From positions 2,150,001 through 2,214,000 of the forward strand of contig NZ_CP082918.1 of NCBI RefSeq assembly GCF_019931755.1: a DNA stretch of 64,000 nucleotides, written 5' to 3'. This document shows, in pieces, positions 8,563 through 18,630 of the stretch; the stretch's first letter is position 1, and every line of letters starts with the position of its first letter. A model generated the notes under the pieces. That model had not been told where the DNA came from, did no database searches, and was given only the letters and a program-made list of their open reading frames with translations. A program made the position numbers and the translations under genes. The DNA comes from Sutcliffiella horikoshii (lineage in GTDB: Bacteria > Bacillota > Bacilli > Bacillales > Bacillaceae_I).

Positions 8563-9954
8563 TTATGAAGTTGATACTGAATCATATATTAGCTGCTCTG
8601 CTAATGCTAGCTGATTTTCCACTTGTTCAAAGGAGGTTCCGCCTTCGCTTTTTCTGGCACCGACAACGTGTTTTGGCTGAAGCAACTCGAAAATATCGTC
8701 CGAAAATAAGGGGGAAAAGTCCTTATACTCATCAAGTGTTATGCCTAAAAGATATTTATCCTGATTGATGGCATAAAGCACGATTTTACCGATAATTTCG
8801 TGAGCCTGTCTAAATGGCAACCCTTTGGTCACTAAGTAATCAGCAATATCCGTGGCATTTGAAAAGTCTTTTGAGACCGATTCATACATCTTATTTTCGT
8901 TTACAGTCATCGTATGGATCATCGGTGCCAACAGTTTCAGGGAACCAACCAGTGTCTTGACTGTATCGAACATCCCTTCCTTGTCTTCCTGCATGTCTTT
9001 GTTATAAGCCAGTGGCAAACCTTTTAGAACTGTCAAAAGTCCAACTAGATTTCCGTAAACTCTGCCAGTTTTGGCTCGAAGCAACTCTGGTACATCCGGG
9101 TTTTTCTTTTGTGGCATAATACTTGAACCGGTACAGAAAGAGTCGTCTAGTTCAATGAATTGAAATTCCTGACTTGACCAAATGACCATTTCTTCTGAAA
9201 GGCGTGAAATGTGAGTCATGATAAGTGATGCATGAGATAGAAACTCGACGATAAAATCACGGTCACTGACGGCATCCATGCTGTTTGGGTATAGTTTATC
9301 AAATCCTAATAAGGAGGCAGTCTGAGCTCGATCTATCGGGAAGGTTGTGCCAGCCAAGGCACCTGCTCCAAGAGGTGACCAGTTGATTCTCTTTAGGCTG
9401 TCTTGTAGACGCTCCTTGTCACGCTCAAACATCCAAAAATATGCCATCAGATGGTGAGCAAATGACACTGGCTGGGCACGTTGCAAATGCGTGTAGCCCG
9501 GTAAAATGGTTTGCACATTTTCCTTGGACTTCATTAAGATGGAATTTTGTACATCTGTTAGTAATGAAATGATTTTTTCCGTTTGTTTTTTAAGGTATAA
9601 GTGCATATCTGTTGCCACTTGGTCGTTACGGCTTCTTCCGGTGTGAAGTTTTCCTCCTACCGGTCCGATTTCATCTATTAACAGCTTTTCAATGTTCATA
9701 TGAATATCTTCATGTGCAACGGAGAATTCGACTTCCCCTGCATTTATTTTGTTTTGGATCACTTGGAGTCCATGTTGGATTGTTTTTGCGTCGTCTTTTG
9801 GAATAATGCCGCAGTCACTTAGCATTTGGACATGGGCCATGCTTCCTTGTATATCTTCGAGTGCGAGTTCTTTATCAAATTCGATGGATGCTGTGAATTC
9901 TTCTACTAGTTTGTTTGTTTCTTTTGTAAATCTTCCGCCCCAGAGCTTTGTCAT
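8563..9954 (-). CDS. argH: argininosuccinate lyase
   Basis: A 463-residue fumarase/aspartase superfamily enzyme that splits argininosuccinate into arginine and fumarate, the last step of arginine synthesis. The N-terminus MTKLWGGRF and the superfamily signature [11 protein letters not shown] near residue 280 are present, as are TGRSRND near 105 and the THLQRAQP catalytic-His region near 155. Length matches the family. GAGGAGG precedes the ATG. It is the last gene of the arginine cluster; a truncated hairpin repeat lies in the 160-bp gap between argG and argH, and a terminator follows. Confidence 0.97.
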   Translation of the reverse strand: MTKLWGGRFTKETNKLVEEFTASIEFDKELALEDIQGSMAHVQMLSDCGIIPKDDAKTIQHGLQVIQNKINAGEVEFSVAHEDIHMNIEKLLIDEIGPVGGKLHTGRSRNDQVATDMHLYLKKQTEKIISLLTDVQNSILMKSKENVQTILPGYTHLQRAQPVSFAHHLMAYFWMFERDKERLQDSLKRINWSPLGAGALAGTTFPIDRAQTASLLGFDKLYPNSMDAVSDRDFIVEFLSHASLIMTHISRLSEEMVIWSSQEFQFIELDDSFCTGSSIMPQKKNPDVPELLRAKTGRVYGNLVGLLTVLKGLPLAYNKDMQEDKEGMFDTVKTLVGSLKLLAPMIHTMTVNENKMYESVSKDFSNATDIADYLVTKGLPFRQAHEIIGKIVLYAINQDKYLLGITLDEYKDFSPLFSDDIFELLQPKHVVGARKSEGGTSFEQVENQLALAEQLIYDSVSTS

Positions 9955-9991
9955 GTTGTTGCCTCCTCTTACTGTAGGTTTCTGTATTAAC

Positions 9992-10088
9992 TGTTGATTT
10001 CCGTTCCAGGCGCTTCGCTTGCCTGCGTGCGGTCCGTGAGCCTCCTCGGCTGCGCCTGGGCGTCTACGCGCCTTCCACTACAATCAAC
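9992..10088 (+). repeat. shortened hairpin repeat unit A, locus 3, between argG and argH
   Basis: The same GTTGATT and AATCAAC ends and the GCGGTCCGTGAGCCTCCTC core occur here, but about 30 bases of the 3' arm (the GGGGTCTCAC to CCCGCGG part) are missing. This copy therefore cannot form the full inner stem. It is the only copy inside a presumed operon. Confidence 0.8.
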
Positions 10089-10114
10089 AAGGTTACTGGA
10101 AGTTACGCCATCTT

Positions 10115-11326
10115 TTAAAGGGTTACTTTTTCTTTGTTGTGGATTTCTGCGTATACTTTTGTAGGGAGGCCCCAGAGTTTGATGAAGCCGACTGCTGCAT
10201 TATGGTCAAACATATCCCCTTTGGAATAGGTTGCAAGCTCTTCGTTATAAAGGCTGTATGGCGATTGGCGTCCAACTACAGTGTGGTTGCCTTTTTGGAG
10301 CTTTACGCGAATTTTACCTGTTACATTGTTTTGAGTTTCTTCAATGAATGCTCCTAGTGCGTTTACTAATGGAGAGTACCAAAGTCCTTCATAAATAACT
10401 TTCGCCATTTGTGCATCAATGGATGCTTTAAATTGTGTCACTTCTCTTGGAAGCGTCAAGAACTCAAGTTCTTTGTGTGCTTGGATAAGAATAAGGGCTG
10501 CAGGGTTCTCGTATACTTCTCTTGATTTGATTCCTACCAAGCGGTTTTCAATATGATCGATTCTACCGACCCCATGTTTTCCTCCCAGCAGATTTAATTC
10601 TTCGATAAGATCAACAAGGCCCATAGGCTTTTCATTTAAAGCCACCGGTATACCTTTCTCAAAGCTAATTTCCACATATTCCGGTTGGTCTGGTGTCAGT
10701 TCAATCGGGTTAGTCCAATCAAAAGCTGCTTCTGGTGCTTCATTCCAAGGATTTTCTAGTACCCCTGCTTCGCATGCTCTCCCCCATATATTTGCATCTA
10801 TAGAGAAAGGGTTATCCAGATTAACTGGAATTGGAATATTATGCTTTGCTGCGTATTCAATTTCTTCATCTCTTGTCATCCCCCATTCACGAACAGGTGC
10901 AATGACCTTTAAATTAGGGTTTAGCGCTTGAATGGATACTTCAAAACGTACTTGATCGTTTCCTTTGCCAGTGCAACCATGTGCCACTGCCACCGCTCCC
11001 TCTTCCTCTGCGACTTGTACAAGCAGATTTGAAATAAGCGGACGAGACAACGCGGATGATAGCGGGTATTTTCCCTCATACATCGCATTCGATTTTAATG
11101 CAGGTACAATATAGTCTTTGGCAAGCATCTCTTTTGCATCAACCATAATAGCTTTGATTGCGCCAACGTCGAGTGCCTTCTGTTTAATTGATTCCAAGTC
11201 CTTGCCCTCTCCGACATCAAGACCAAGTGCAATGACATCATAACCATATTTCTCTTGTAACCATTTAACGGAAACGGAAGTATCAAGCCCTCCTGAATAG
11301 GCCAAAACCACTTTCTCTTTCTTCAT
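10115..11326 (-). CDS. argG: argininosuccinate synthase
   Basis: A 403-residue enzyme that joins citrulline and aspartate using ATP. The N-terminal PP-loop [10 protein letters not shown], the ARG_SYNTH motif [13 protein letters not shown] and the [13 protein letters not shown] region are all visible, and length matches the family. TAAGGAGG precedes the ATG. It begins 65 bases after argF. An ARG box lies in that gap, so argG-argH may be transcribed both by read-through and from a local, AhrC/ArgR-controlled promoter. Confidence 0.97.
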   Translation of the reverse strand: MKKEKVVLAYSGGLDTSVSVKWLQEKYGYDVIALGLDVGEGKDLESIKQKALDVGAIKAIMVDAKEMLAKDYIVPALKSNAMYEGKYPLSSALSRPLISNLLVQVAEEEGAVAVAHGCTGKGNDQVRFEVSIQALNPNLKVIAPVREWGMTRDEEIEYAAKHNIPIPVNLDNPFSIDANIWGRACEAGVLENPWNEAPEAAFDWTNPIELTPDQPEYVEISFEKGIPVALNEKPMGLVDLIEELNLLGGKHGVGRIDHIENRLVGIKSREVYENPAALILIQAHKELEFLTLPREVTQFKASIDAQMAKVIYEGLWYSPLVNALGAFIEETQNNVTGKIRVKLQKGNHTVVGRQSPYSLYNEELATYSKGDMFDHNAAVGFIKLWGLPTKVYAEIHNKEKVTL

Positions 11327-11359
11327 ATGAATTCCTCCTTAGGTATAAAAATCTACGTT

Positions 11360-11377
11360 GTTGTATTTTTATGCATT
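11360..11377 (-). promoter_or_regulatory. ARG box (AhrC/ArgR operator) upstream of argG
   Basis: The minus strand reads AATGCATAAAAATACAAC, matching the Bacillus ARG box pattern CATGAATAAAAATTCAAG at 14 of 18 positions by eye. It lies about 35-50 bases before the argG start. No clear promoter hexamers could be fixed around it. Confidence 0.6.
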
Positions 11378-11391
11378 TTAATGTAAAAAAA

Positions 11392-12366
11392 TTAGTTACT
11401 TAGTAAAGCCTTTAGAATGGCTTTTTGTGCATGAAGTCTGTTTTCAGCTTCATCAAAAACAACAGAATGGGTTCCATCAATAATTTCAGCAGTTACCTCT
11501 TCCCCGCGGTGTGCAGGCAGGCAGTGCAAAAAGATAAAATCGTCCTTAGCATATTTGCAAAGCTCACTGTTTACTTGATATGGCGCAAATACCTTAAGTC
11601 TCTCTTCCGATTCAGCTTCTTGCCCCATGCTGGTCCAGACGTCTGTTACGACTACATCTGCGTCTTTGATCATTTCAACAGGGTACTCTCCGACCTCAAT
11701 AGAAGAACCTGTTAAGAGAGCTTCCTTCTTCATTGCAGTGAGAATGGACAAATCCGGTTCGAAACCAGCAGGACAAGCGATAGAAATATCCATGCCGACT
11801 TTTACTGCACCTTCTATTAAAGAATGAGACATATTATTGTTTGCATCACCTAAGTAACAAACCTTTAAGCCTTTTAACTTCCCTTTATGCTCTTTGATGG
11901 TCAAAAGATCTGCCAATACTTGAGCTGGATGATGCGAATCAGTGAGGCCATTGATAATTGGTACGTCCGAGTGACGTGCAAATTCCTCTAATGTTTGATG
12001 GTCAAAAGTCCGTATCATCAATCCATCTACATAGCGGGACAGGACTTTTGCTGTATCTGCTGGTGATTCTCCCCGCCCTAATTGTATATCATTTGAGCTT
12101 AGGAAAATCGCATGACCACCAAGTTGCAGCATGCCTACTTCAAAGGAAACTCTTGTTCTGGTAGATGACTTTTCAAAGAGCATGGCAAGTACTTTACCTT
12201 GTAAATAGGGGTGAGGTATTCCCTCTTTTTGATATTTTTTAAGTTTAATAGCGTCTTCTAATAAAAAATGAATGTCTTCTTGTGAAAAGGATCCAAGTGT
12301 CAAAAAATGAGATTGACTTACATGATAGGTCTCCTTGTTCGTTTCCCATTTTAGTACACTTTGCAT
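11392..12366 (-). CDS. argF: ornithine carbamoyltransferase
   Basis: A 324-residue anabolic ornithine transcarbamylase making citrulline from ornithine and carbamoyl phosphate. The carbamoyl-phosphate motif SSTRTR near residue 72, HPAQVLAD near 147 and the HCLPAHRGEEV ornithine-side motif near 282 are present. The reading frame overlaps the end of carB by 16 bases, which implies translational coupling and fits channelling of carbamoyl phosphate. An in-frame start inside carB with AGAGGTTG upstream was chosen. Confidence 0.96.
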   Translation of the reverse strand: MQSVLKWETNKETYHVSQSHFLTLGSFSQEDIHFLLEDAIKLKKYQKEGIPHPYLQGKVLAMLFEKSSTRTRVSFEVGMLQLGGHAIFLSSNDIQLGRGESPADTAKVLSRYVDGLMIRTFDHQTLEEFARHSDVPIINGLTDSHHPAQVLADLLTIKEHKGKLKGLKVCYLGDANNNMSHSLIEGAVKVGMDISIACPAGFEPDLSILTAMKKEALLTGSSIEVGEYPVEMIKDADVVVTDVWTSMGQEAESEERLKVFAPYQVNSELCKYAKDDFIFLHCLPAHRGEEVTAEIIDGTHSVVFDEAENRLHAQKAILKALLSN

Positions 12367-15300
12367 AAATATTCAACCTCTCTCTTTTTATTTTTTGTAT
12401 AATCTTTTATAGTTTGATAATTTTGTTGTATCGTATCGTTCAGCATGATTGCTTGTTGAGCGGTTTCTAAACAAGTAAAAGTTCTTATTCCGTTCATGGT
12501 GCACAATGCTCTGTAGATGGCTCCATTACGTAACTTTTCTCTTCCAATTGTAGGAATGATGATTGCAGCAGCAAACTTCTCTGTTTTTAATGTGATGTCT
12601 ATATCCTTTTTGGAAATGGTTTCCACTGATATATTGTTTTCTTTTAAAAATTCAGCAGTACCTTCCGTTGCAATGATAGAAAAACCTTTATTCACAAGTT
12701 CCTTCATGAGTGGAAGAGCATTCTTTTTTTCACGATCTGCAATGGAACAAAAAATTATTTTTTCTTCTTGCATAAGAGAGAATGGGCTTTTTTTCCCAAG
12801 GAACAATGCTTTACTCATTGCCTCTTCAAATTTCATTCCGAGGCCGATAATTTCTCCCGTAGACTTCATCTCAGGTCCTAGAACATGATCCACGTCCTTT
12901 AGTTTAGTATCAGAAAAGACAGGTGCTTTTACCGTCCAAAAACCAGGATCCTCTTTTAGGCCGCTTTGACTGAGTTTCTCCCCCAATTGTGTTCGGATTG
13001 AAAGTTCTATCATGGGGACATTCGTAACTTTACTAACAATAGGGACTGTTCGGGATGCCCTTGGGTTAACTTCTAAACAATAGATAATGTCGCCGGAAAT
13101 GACAAACTGGATATTGGCAATACCGATGATTTGAGCAGCATGACATATTTTCCTTGTGTACTCGATTAGTCGTTCTTTCACTTGTTCTGACAGAGAGATG
13201 GAAGGAAGAACGGCAAGGCTGTCACCTGAGTGAATTCCTGCTTTTTCAATGTGTTCAAATATTGCAGGGATATATATTTTTTCTCCATCTGATACTACAT
13301 CCAGTTCACATTCCAGACCTGGAACATAACGATCGACCAACAAAGGCCATATGGAGTCATTATTTTGGTGTGTTTCGCTGAATTGATTTAATTCTTTTTC
13401 ATTAAAAAGCGTGTACATGGATTGCCCACCGATCACATAGGATGGACGCACCAATACAGGATAACCGATAGCATGTGCTGCAGCCTGCAATTGACCGTGG
13501 TGATCTACCATCATTCCTTCAATATGAGGAATCCCCTCTGATTCCAGTAAAGAATAGAAGTGTGATCTGTCCTCAAGTTTATCAATCGATTCGATGCTCG
13601 TTCCTGCGATGGTGACACCTTCCCGTTTTAGGCCTTCTGCAAGGTTGATGGCAGTCTGCCCACCAAATTGAATAAAGACAAGATCAATCTTTTCCTTTTG
13701 GATGATTGATAAGATATCTTCAACTGTAATGGGTTCAAAATAAAGTTTATCAGCCACCGAAAAGTCTGTACTGACGGTTTCAGGGTTGTTGTTTACAACG
13801 ATAGTTTCATAGCCTGCTTTCTTCAGGGCTTTCACAGCATGGACAGAGCAATAGTCAAACTCAATTCCTTGGCCGATACGGATCGGTCCGGAACCTATGA
13901 TTAGTGCTTTCTTGTTTTGACTGACTTCTACTTCGTCCCCTCCACTATATGTGGAATAATAGTATGGAGTTATAGCCTCAAATTCAGCTGCACACGTATC
14001 AACTAATTTATAGGATGGAAAGATTTGATGGTCTTTCATAAGGGAAGTCAATTCTTCAAAACTGCATCCTAGTAAACCACACAATCTGTCATTACTGATA
14101 TTATGACGTTTAGCTATTTTTAAAGTCTCAAGGGATAATGTCTCCAAGCTGTTATTAGAAAGGTCCTGTTCAAGCAACACCATTTGCTGCAATTTATGAA
14201 GAAACCATTTATCAATAGAAGTCATCTCATATATGGTTTCTAATGAAATACCCTCTCTAAAAGCATGCGTGATAGCAAAAAGTCTTAAATGTGTTGGTTC
14301 CTTCAGTAAACCCAACCATTGATCCTCCACCATATTCTCCATTTGAGGGTGTGCAATCCCGTTTACTTTCATCTCCAAAGAACGAAGTCCCTTATTTAAG
14401 GCTCCTTCAAAGGTACGGTCGATCGCAAGTACCTCACCAGTAGCCTTCATTTGTGTACTTAGAGTTGAATCTGCTTCTGGAAATTTATCAAATGGAAACC
14501 TAGGTAACTTTACTACTACATAATCAAGAGCAGGTTCAAAGGAAGCAAAGGTTGATCCTGTTATTGGATTTTTAATTTCGTCCAAGTGGTAACCCACTGC
14601 ACACTTGGCTGCCATTCGAGCAATCGGATAACCGGTTGCCTTTGATGCAAGAGCGGATGAACGGCTTACACGGGGATTCACCTCGATAATATAGTAATCA
14701 TCTGACTGAGGATCGATAGCAAACTGGATATTGCATCCTCCGACAATCTTTAAGTTTCTGATAATTTTTAGACTTGCATTTCTTAGTAGTTGATATTGTC
14801 TATCTGTTAATGTTTGGGAAGGAGCAACTACGATAGAGTCCCCCGTGTGAACTCCAACTGGATCAAAATTTTCCATGTTGCACACGATGATGCAAGTATC
14901 GTTATCATCACGCATTACCTCGTACTCCACTTCTTTCCAACCTTTTATGCTTCTTTCCACTAATACTTGACCTATCGGACTCAGGCTCAACCCTTTTTTT
15001 AGTATGGACTCAAATTCTTTATCGTTATATGCAAAGCCCCCACCTTCTCCACCTAAAGTGTATGCGGGTCTGATGATAAGCGGGTAACCGATTTTCTTTA
15101 CAAATTGAAGGCCTTCTTTTAGAGAATGGACAATTTGTGATTCAGGAACTGGTTCATTTAAATCCATCATCAGTTTACGAAAACGTTCTCTGTCTTCTCC
15201 CTGTTGAATGGATTGAACAGATGTTCCAAGTACCAAAACGTTGTGTTTTTTCAAGATGTCTTTGTGCGAAAGTTCTACTATCAAGTTTAAGGCTGTCTGC

Positions 15301-15575
15301 CCGCCAAGCGTTCCAATAATTCCGTCGGGATGCTCTTTTTCAATTATTTTCTCCAGACTTTCCACAGTTAAAGGTTCCATATAAACGTGATCTGCAATAT
15401 CTGCATCCGTCATGATTGTAGCAGGATTGTTGTTTACTAGGACCACTTCAATGCCCTCTTCTTTGAGAGCCAGGCAAGCTTGTGTTCCGGCATAGTCAAA
15501 CTCTGCGGCTTGGCCGATGACGATCGGGCCTGAACCGATAACCAACACTTTTTTTATTGTATTGTTAAATGGCAT
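12351..15575 (-). CDS. carB: carbamoyl-phosphate synthase large subunit (arginine operon copy)
   Basis: A 1074-residue subunit with two homologous ATP-grasp halves (GSGPIVIGQAAEFDYAG near the start and GSGPIRIGQGIEFDYCSVHA near 560) and a C-terminal MGS-like allosteric domain. It makes carbamoyl phosphate from bicarbonate, ATP and ammonia supplied by CarA. It sits between carA (11-base overlap) and argF (16-base overlap), so this is the arginine-specific enzyme rather than the pyrimidine one. AGGAG lies ahead of the ATG. Confidence 0.95.
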   Translation of the reverse strand: MPFNNTIKKVLVIGSGPIVIGQAAEFDYAGTQACLALKEEGIEVVLVNNNPATIMTDADIADHVYMEPLTVESLEKIIEKEHPDGIIGTLGGQTALNLIVELSHKDILKKHNVLVLGTSVQSIQQGEDRERFRKLMMDLNEPVPESQIVHSLKEGLQFVKKIGYPLIIRPAYTLGGEGGGFAYNDKEFESILKKGLSLSPIGQVLVERSIKGWKEVEYEVMRDDNDTCIIVCNMENFDPVGVHTGDSIVVAPSQTLTDRQYQLLRNASLKIIRNLKIVGGCNIQFAIDPQSDDYYIIEVNPRVSRSSALASKATGYPIARMAAKCAVGYHLDEIKNPITGSTFASFEPALDYVVVKLPRFPFDKFPEADSTLSTQMKATGEVLAIDRTFEGALNKGLRSLEMKVNGIAHPQMENMVEDQWLGLLKEPTHLRLFAITHAFREGISLETIYEMTSIDKWFLHKLQQMVLLEQDLSNNSLETLSLETLKIAKRHNISNDRLCGLLGCSFEELTSLMKDHQIFPSYKLVDTCAAEFEAITPYYYSTYSGGDEVEVSQNKKALIIGSGPIRIGQGIEFDYCSVHAVKALKKAGYETIVVNNNPETVSTDFSVADKLYFEPITVEDILSIIQKEKIDLVFIQFGGQTAINLAEGLKREGVTIAGTSIESIDKLEDRSHFYSLLESEGIPHIEGMMVDHHGQLQAAAHAIGYPVLVRPSYVIGGQSMYTLFNEKELNQFSETHQNNDSIWPLLVDRYVPGLECELDVVSDGEKIYIPAIFEHIEKAGIHSGDSLAVLPSISLSEQVKERLIEYTRKICHAAQIIGIANIQFVISGDIIYCLEVNPRASRTVPIVSKVTNVPMIELSIRTQLGEKLSQSGLKEDPGFWTVKAPVFSDTKLKDVDHVLGPEMKSTGEIIGLGMKFEEAMSKALFLGKKSPFSLMQEEKIIFCSIADREKKNALPLMKELVNKGFSIIATEGTAEFLKENNISVETISKKDIDITLKTEKFAAAIIIPTIGREKLRNGAIYRALCTMNGIRTFTCLETAQQAIMLNDTIQQNYQTIKDYTKNKKREVEYLCKVY

Positions 15576-16638
15576 ATGACATTACTCCTGTTTTCTCATG
15601 GATGAGTGTTAAAAATTTCTCAAAAATATAATTGGTATCCTGCGGTCCAGGATGTGCTTCCGGGTGAAATTGAACACTTAAAGCAGGAAGTTTTTTATGT
15701 TGAAGGCCTTCCACTGTCCCATCGTTAATATTTTTATAAGTGATGGAAAAGATTTCTTGATTAATAGAGTCCTCTTTTACGTTATAGCTGTGATTTTGGG
15801 ACGTAATATACACTTTCCCTGTTGCAAGATCTTTTACTGGGTGATTGCCGCCTCGATGTCCAAAAAGCAACTTTTCTGTCTTTGCACCAAATGCCATAGC
15901 TAATAATTGATGGCCTAGGCAGATCCCAAGCGTTGGAAATTCTTCTGCAATCTTTTTAATTTTTGGTAAGTGACCCTTCAATACTTCTGGATTTCCAGGA
16001 CCATTGCTTAATAACACACCATCAGGTTGAAGCGTCTCTACTTCTTCCAGGCTTGTGGAATATGGTACAACTGTTACCTGGCAGTTTGCATGAAGCAAAG
16101 CTTCTAATATTGATTTTTTATATCCATAATCCAACAGAACGATGTGAGGACCAGGTCCAGGATAGTTTTTCATTATTGGAGTGGACACCAATTCTACCCA
16201 ATTTTCTGGAATTTTTGTATGTGGGAAGTCTTTTATAGAGTCAGTAATGAACCCTTTCACAGATCCCCGTTTTCGAATGGTTTTAACAAGCTCTCTTGTA
16301 TCCACATTACTAAGTCCACTGATCCCCATTTTTTCTAAAAGCTCAGGTGCTGCCACTTCAGAAGAATAATGGTTAGGCATATAGCAAGCCTCTCCCATGA
16401 CCACCCCTTTTGCATAAATATTTTTGGCTTCATAATCTTGTGGGTTAAAGCCATAGTTTCCGATTAGCGGATAACAAAAGACGATAATTTGGCCGGCATA
16501 GGATGGATCTGACATGATTTCCTGATAACCTGTCATACTGGTGTTGAAAACCACTTCCCCGATCGCATCGTCTTTACTTCCTATTAAAATACCGGGAAAA
16601 ACTTCCCCTGTCTCTAAAAGTAAATATCCATTATTCAT
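15565..16638 (-). CDS. carA: carbamoyl-phosphate synthase small subunit (glutaminase)
   Basis: A 357-residue glutamine amidotransferase subunit. The CarA N-terminal domain is followed by a class I amidotransferase domain with the nucleophile motif LGICLGHQ near residue 245 and the His-Glu motif SVQFHPEAHPGP near 325. It hydrolyses glutamine and passes ammonia to CarB. The ATG overlaps the end of argD by eight bases and GGAGGT lies inside argD. Belongs to the arginine operon. Confidence 0.95.
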   Translation of the reverse strand: MNNGYLLLETGEVFPGILIGSKDDAIGEVVFNTSMTGYQEIMSDPSYAGQIIVFCYPLIGNYGFNPQDYEAKNIYAKGVVMGEACYMPNHYSSEVAAPELLEKMGISGLSNVDTRELVKTIRKRGSVKGFITDSIKDFPHTKIPENWVELVSTPIMKNYPGPGPHIVLLDYGYKKSILEALLHANCQVTVVPYSTSLEEVETLQPDGVLLSNGPGNPEVLKGHLPKIKKIAEEFPTLGICLGHQLLAMAFGAKTEKLLFGHRGGNHPVKDLATGKVYITSQNHSYNVKEDSINQEIFSITYKNINDGTVEGLQHKKLPALSVQFHPEAHPGPQDTNYIFEKFLTLIHEKTGVMSYAI

Positions 16639-17827
16639 GTTCTACCTCCATGTATTGCTGTAGTACCTTGGTGAATTTTTGAACGAAAGTGACCACATCT
16701 TCTTGTGTGATTGTGAGAGGTGGAAGCAGTCTTACCACGTTTGGACCGGCACTTAACAGTAATAGTTTTTCCTCTAATGCCATTTTGACTATATCAATCG
16801 CGTTCCCATTTATCTCCAAACCAATCAACATGCCTTTTCCCCTTTTTTCCTTGATGAAGGAAAAGTCATCTAGTAAACTTTCAAGCTCTGTATGCAGGAG
16901 CTGGCTCTGTTCTGCAACATTTTTCAAAAAGCTTTCTTCGCTTATTATGTTTAAAGTTTCAATACCTGCAGTACATGCTAACGGATTCCCGCCAAAGGTA
17001 CTTCCATGCATACCAGATTTAAAGGCAGCAGCGACCTCTTCTTTAGCGAGCATCGCACCAATCGGAAAACCAGAACCGAGTCCTTTGGCTAGTGTCATGA
17101 TATCTGGTTCCACATTGTATTGTTCATATAAAAACAAGCTTCCTGTACGACCCATTCCCGTTTGCACTTCATCGACGACAAGTAGAATTTCTTTTTCCTT
17201 ACATACAGAAGATAGTTCCTTAACCCAGTCAGGATCTGCCGGGACCACTCCGCCCTCTCCTTGAAGAAGTTCTAGCATGACAGCGGTTGGTTCCAGTTCT
17301 CTTATTGTTTGGAGAGATTGATAATCGTTATAAGGCAGGTGGATAAACCCTTCTGGCATTGGTTCAAATCCAGACTTGATTTTCTCTTGTCCTGTTGCCG
17401 CCACTGTAGCCAAGGTTCTTCCATGAAAGCTTTGCTGAAATGTCACAATGCTTGCATGCTTCTTATGATTGTTATTGGCAAAGGCCCTTACAAGCTTAAT
17501 AGCGGCCTCGTTTGCCTCTGCACCGCTATTACAGAAAAACACCTGATCAAAGCAGGATTTTTCCACCAGAAGGCGGGCGAGTTCTTCCTGTTTTGGAAGA
17601 TGATAAAGGTTGGACGTATGCCAAAGATTTGACAGTTGTTGCTCAAGAGCTTTTTGAACTTCAGGGGGACAATGCCCTAGATTGCATGTTGCAATTCCTG
17701 ATGTGAAATCCAGATAGGCTTCATTCTTATCAGACCAGACATATGCCCCTTTACCTTTTTGGATTGGTAAAGGCAGCCTGCTGTATGTATTCATTATTGG
17801 TGAGTAATCAGTAGCAGATTTAGACAC
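16631..17827 (-). CDS. argD: acetylornithine aminotransferase
   Basis: A 398-residue class III PLP aminotransferase that converts N-acetylglutamate semialdehyde to N-acetylornithine. The PLP-binding lysine lies in TLAKGLGSGFPIGA near residue 245, preceded by LVVDEVQTGMGRTG. The GTG start at 17827 overlaps the end of argB by eight bases and has GAGGAGG 12 bases upstream. An ATG 11 codons later lacks a ribosome site. Operon position argB-argD-carA supports the arginine assignment over related ornithine aminotransferases. Confidence 0.94.
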   Translation of the reverse strand: MSKSATDYSPIMNTYSRLPLPIQKGKGAYVWSDKNEAYLDFTSGIATCNLGHCPPEVQKALEQQLSNLWHTSNLYHLPKQEELARLLVEKSCFDQVFFCNSGAEANEAAIKLVRAFANNNHKKHASIVTFQQSFHGRTLATVAATGQEKIKSGFEPMPEGFIHLPYNDYQSLQTIRELEPTAVMLELLQGEGGVVPADPDWVKELSSVCKEKEILLVVDEVQTGMGRTGSLFLYEQYNVEPDIMTLAKGLGSGFPIGAMLAKEEVAAAFKSGMHGSTFGGNPLACTAGIETLNIISEESFLKNVAEQSQLLHTELESLLDDFSFIKEKRGKGMLIGLEINGNAIDIVKMALEEKLLLLSAGPNVVRLLPPLTITQEDVVTFVQKFTKVLQQYMEVEHE

Positions 17828-18617
17828 TTTTCTTCATAACCTCCTCAAGATAGAATGATGTACCTGCACCTGTATGGTTCAATGCGAAATGGGTTAAGGC
17901 ATCCTCGGTGGTACCATTGATTATGCCAATTTGACTTACCCCTTTTTTCAAGCATTGAATGGCAGCCTCCACTTTTGGAATCATCCCTCCGGTAATATGT
18001 TTATTTTCTATTAGGCTATAAACTTCACTATCTGATAACTTTGACGCCACAGAGTCTCCCACCATCACCCCATCAACATCTGTGATCATGCAAAGCGGCG
18101 CACGGAAAGCTGTCGCAACAGCAGCCGCTGCCATATCCGCATTAATGTTGTAATGCTGGCCCTCTGTATCAACAGCAACCGGGGAGATAATTGGTATGAT
18201 TCCTTGTTGTATGATAGGAAGCAATAATTCTTTATTTACACCCACGATCTCACCAACTAATCCTAGCTCCTCCGCATTGGCATTCGGTTCTGCCAAAAGC
18301 AACTTCCCATCCACGCCACTTAAACCCATAGCATTGCCGCCTGCTTTCATGACTTGGCGGACAAGATGCTTGTTCATCGATCCTGACAAGACCATTTCCA
18401 CTACTTCCAATACAGGTTCTGTCGTTTTTCTTAAACCATTGACGAATGTGGTTTCTACATTTAAGGAGGACAAAATAGTAGAAATGGAAGGTCCTCCACC
18501 ATGAACTACAATGACCTGGATTTGATGCTTGTTCTTTAATTCCACTAATTCTGTAAAAAATGAAGGGGAAAGCTTGCCGATCGTACTGCCCCCGCATTTT
18601 ATAACTAGTGACTCCAT
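17820..18617 (-). CDS. argB: acetylglutamate kinase
   Basis: A 265-residue amino acid kinase that phosphorylates N-acetylglutamate. The N-terminus (VIKCGGSTIGKL), VVHGGGPSIS near residue 40 and the substrate-binding N-x-N-A-D-M-A-A-A-x-V-A region near 160 fit the family. The ATG at 18617 follows AAGGAGGGG; the frame is open for 29 more codons upstream, but these overlap argJ and give no family-like sequence. It starts 13 bases after the argJ stop. Confidence 0.95.
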   Translation of the reverse strand: MESLVIKCGGSTIGKLSPSFFTELVELKNKHQIQVIVVHGGGPSISTILSSLNVETTFVNGLRKTTEPVLEVVEMVLSGSMNKHLVRQVMKAGGNAMGLSGVDGKLLLAEPNANAEELGLVGEIVGVNKELLLPIIQQGIIPIISPVAVDTEGQHYNINADMAAAAVATAFRAPLCMITDVDGVMVGDSVASKLSDSEVYSLIENKHITGGMIPKVEAAIQCLKKGVSQIGIINGTTEDALTHFALNHTGAGTSFYLEEVMKKSV

Positions 18618-18630
18618 AACTTCCCCTCCT

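Noticed and set aside
12517..12888. Plus-strand frame of 123 residues antisense to carB
   Set aside because: A shadow of the highly conserved carB reading frame, without a ribosome site.
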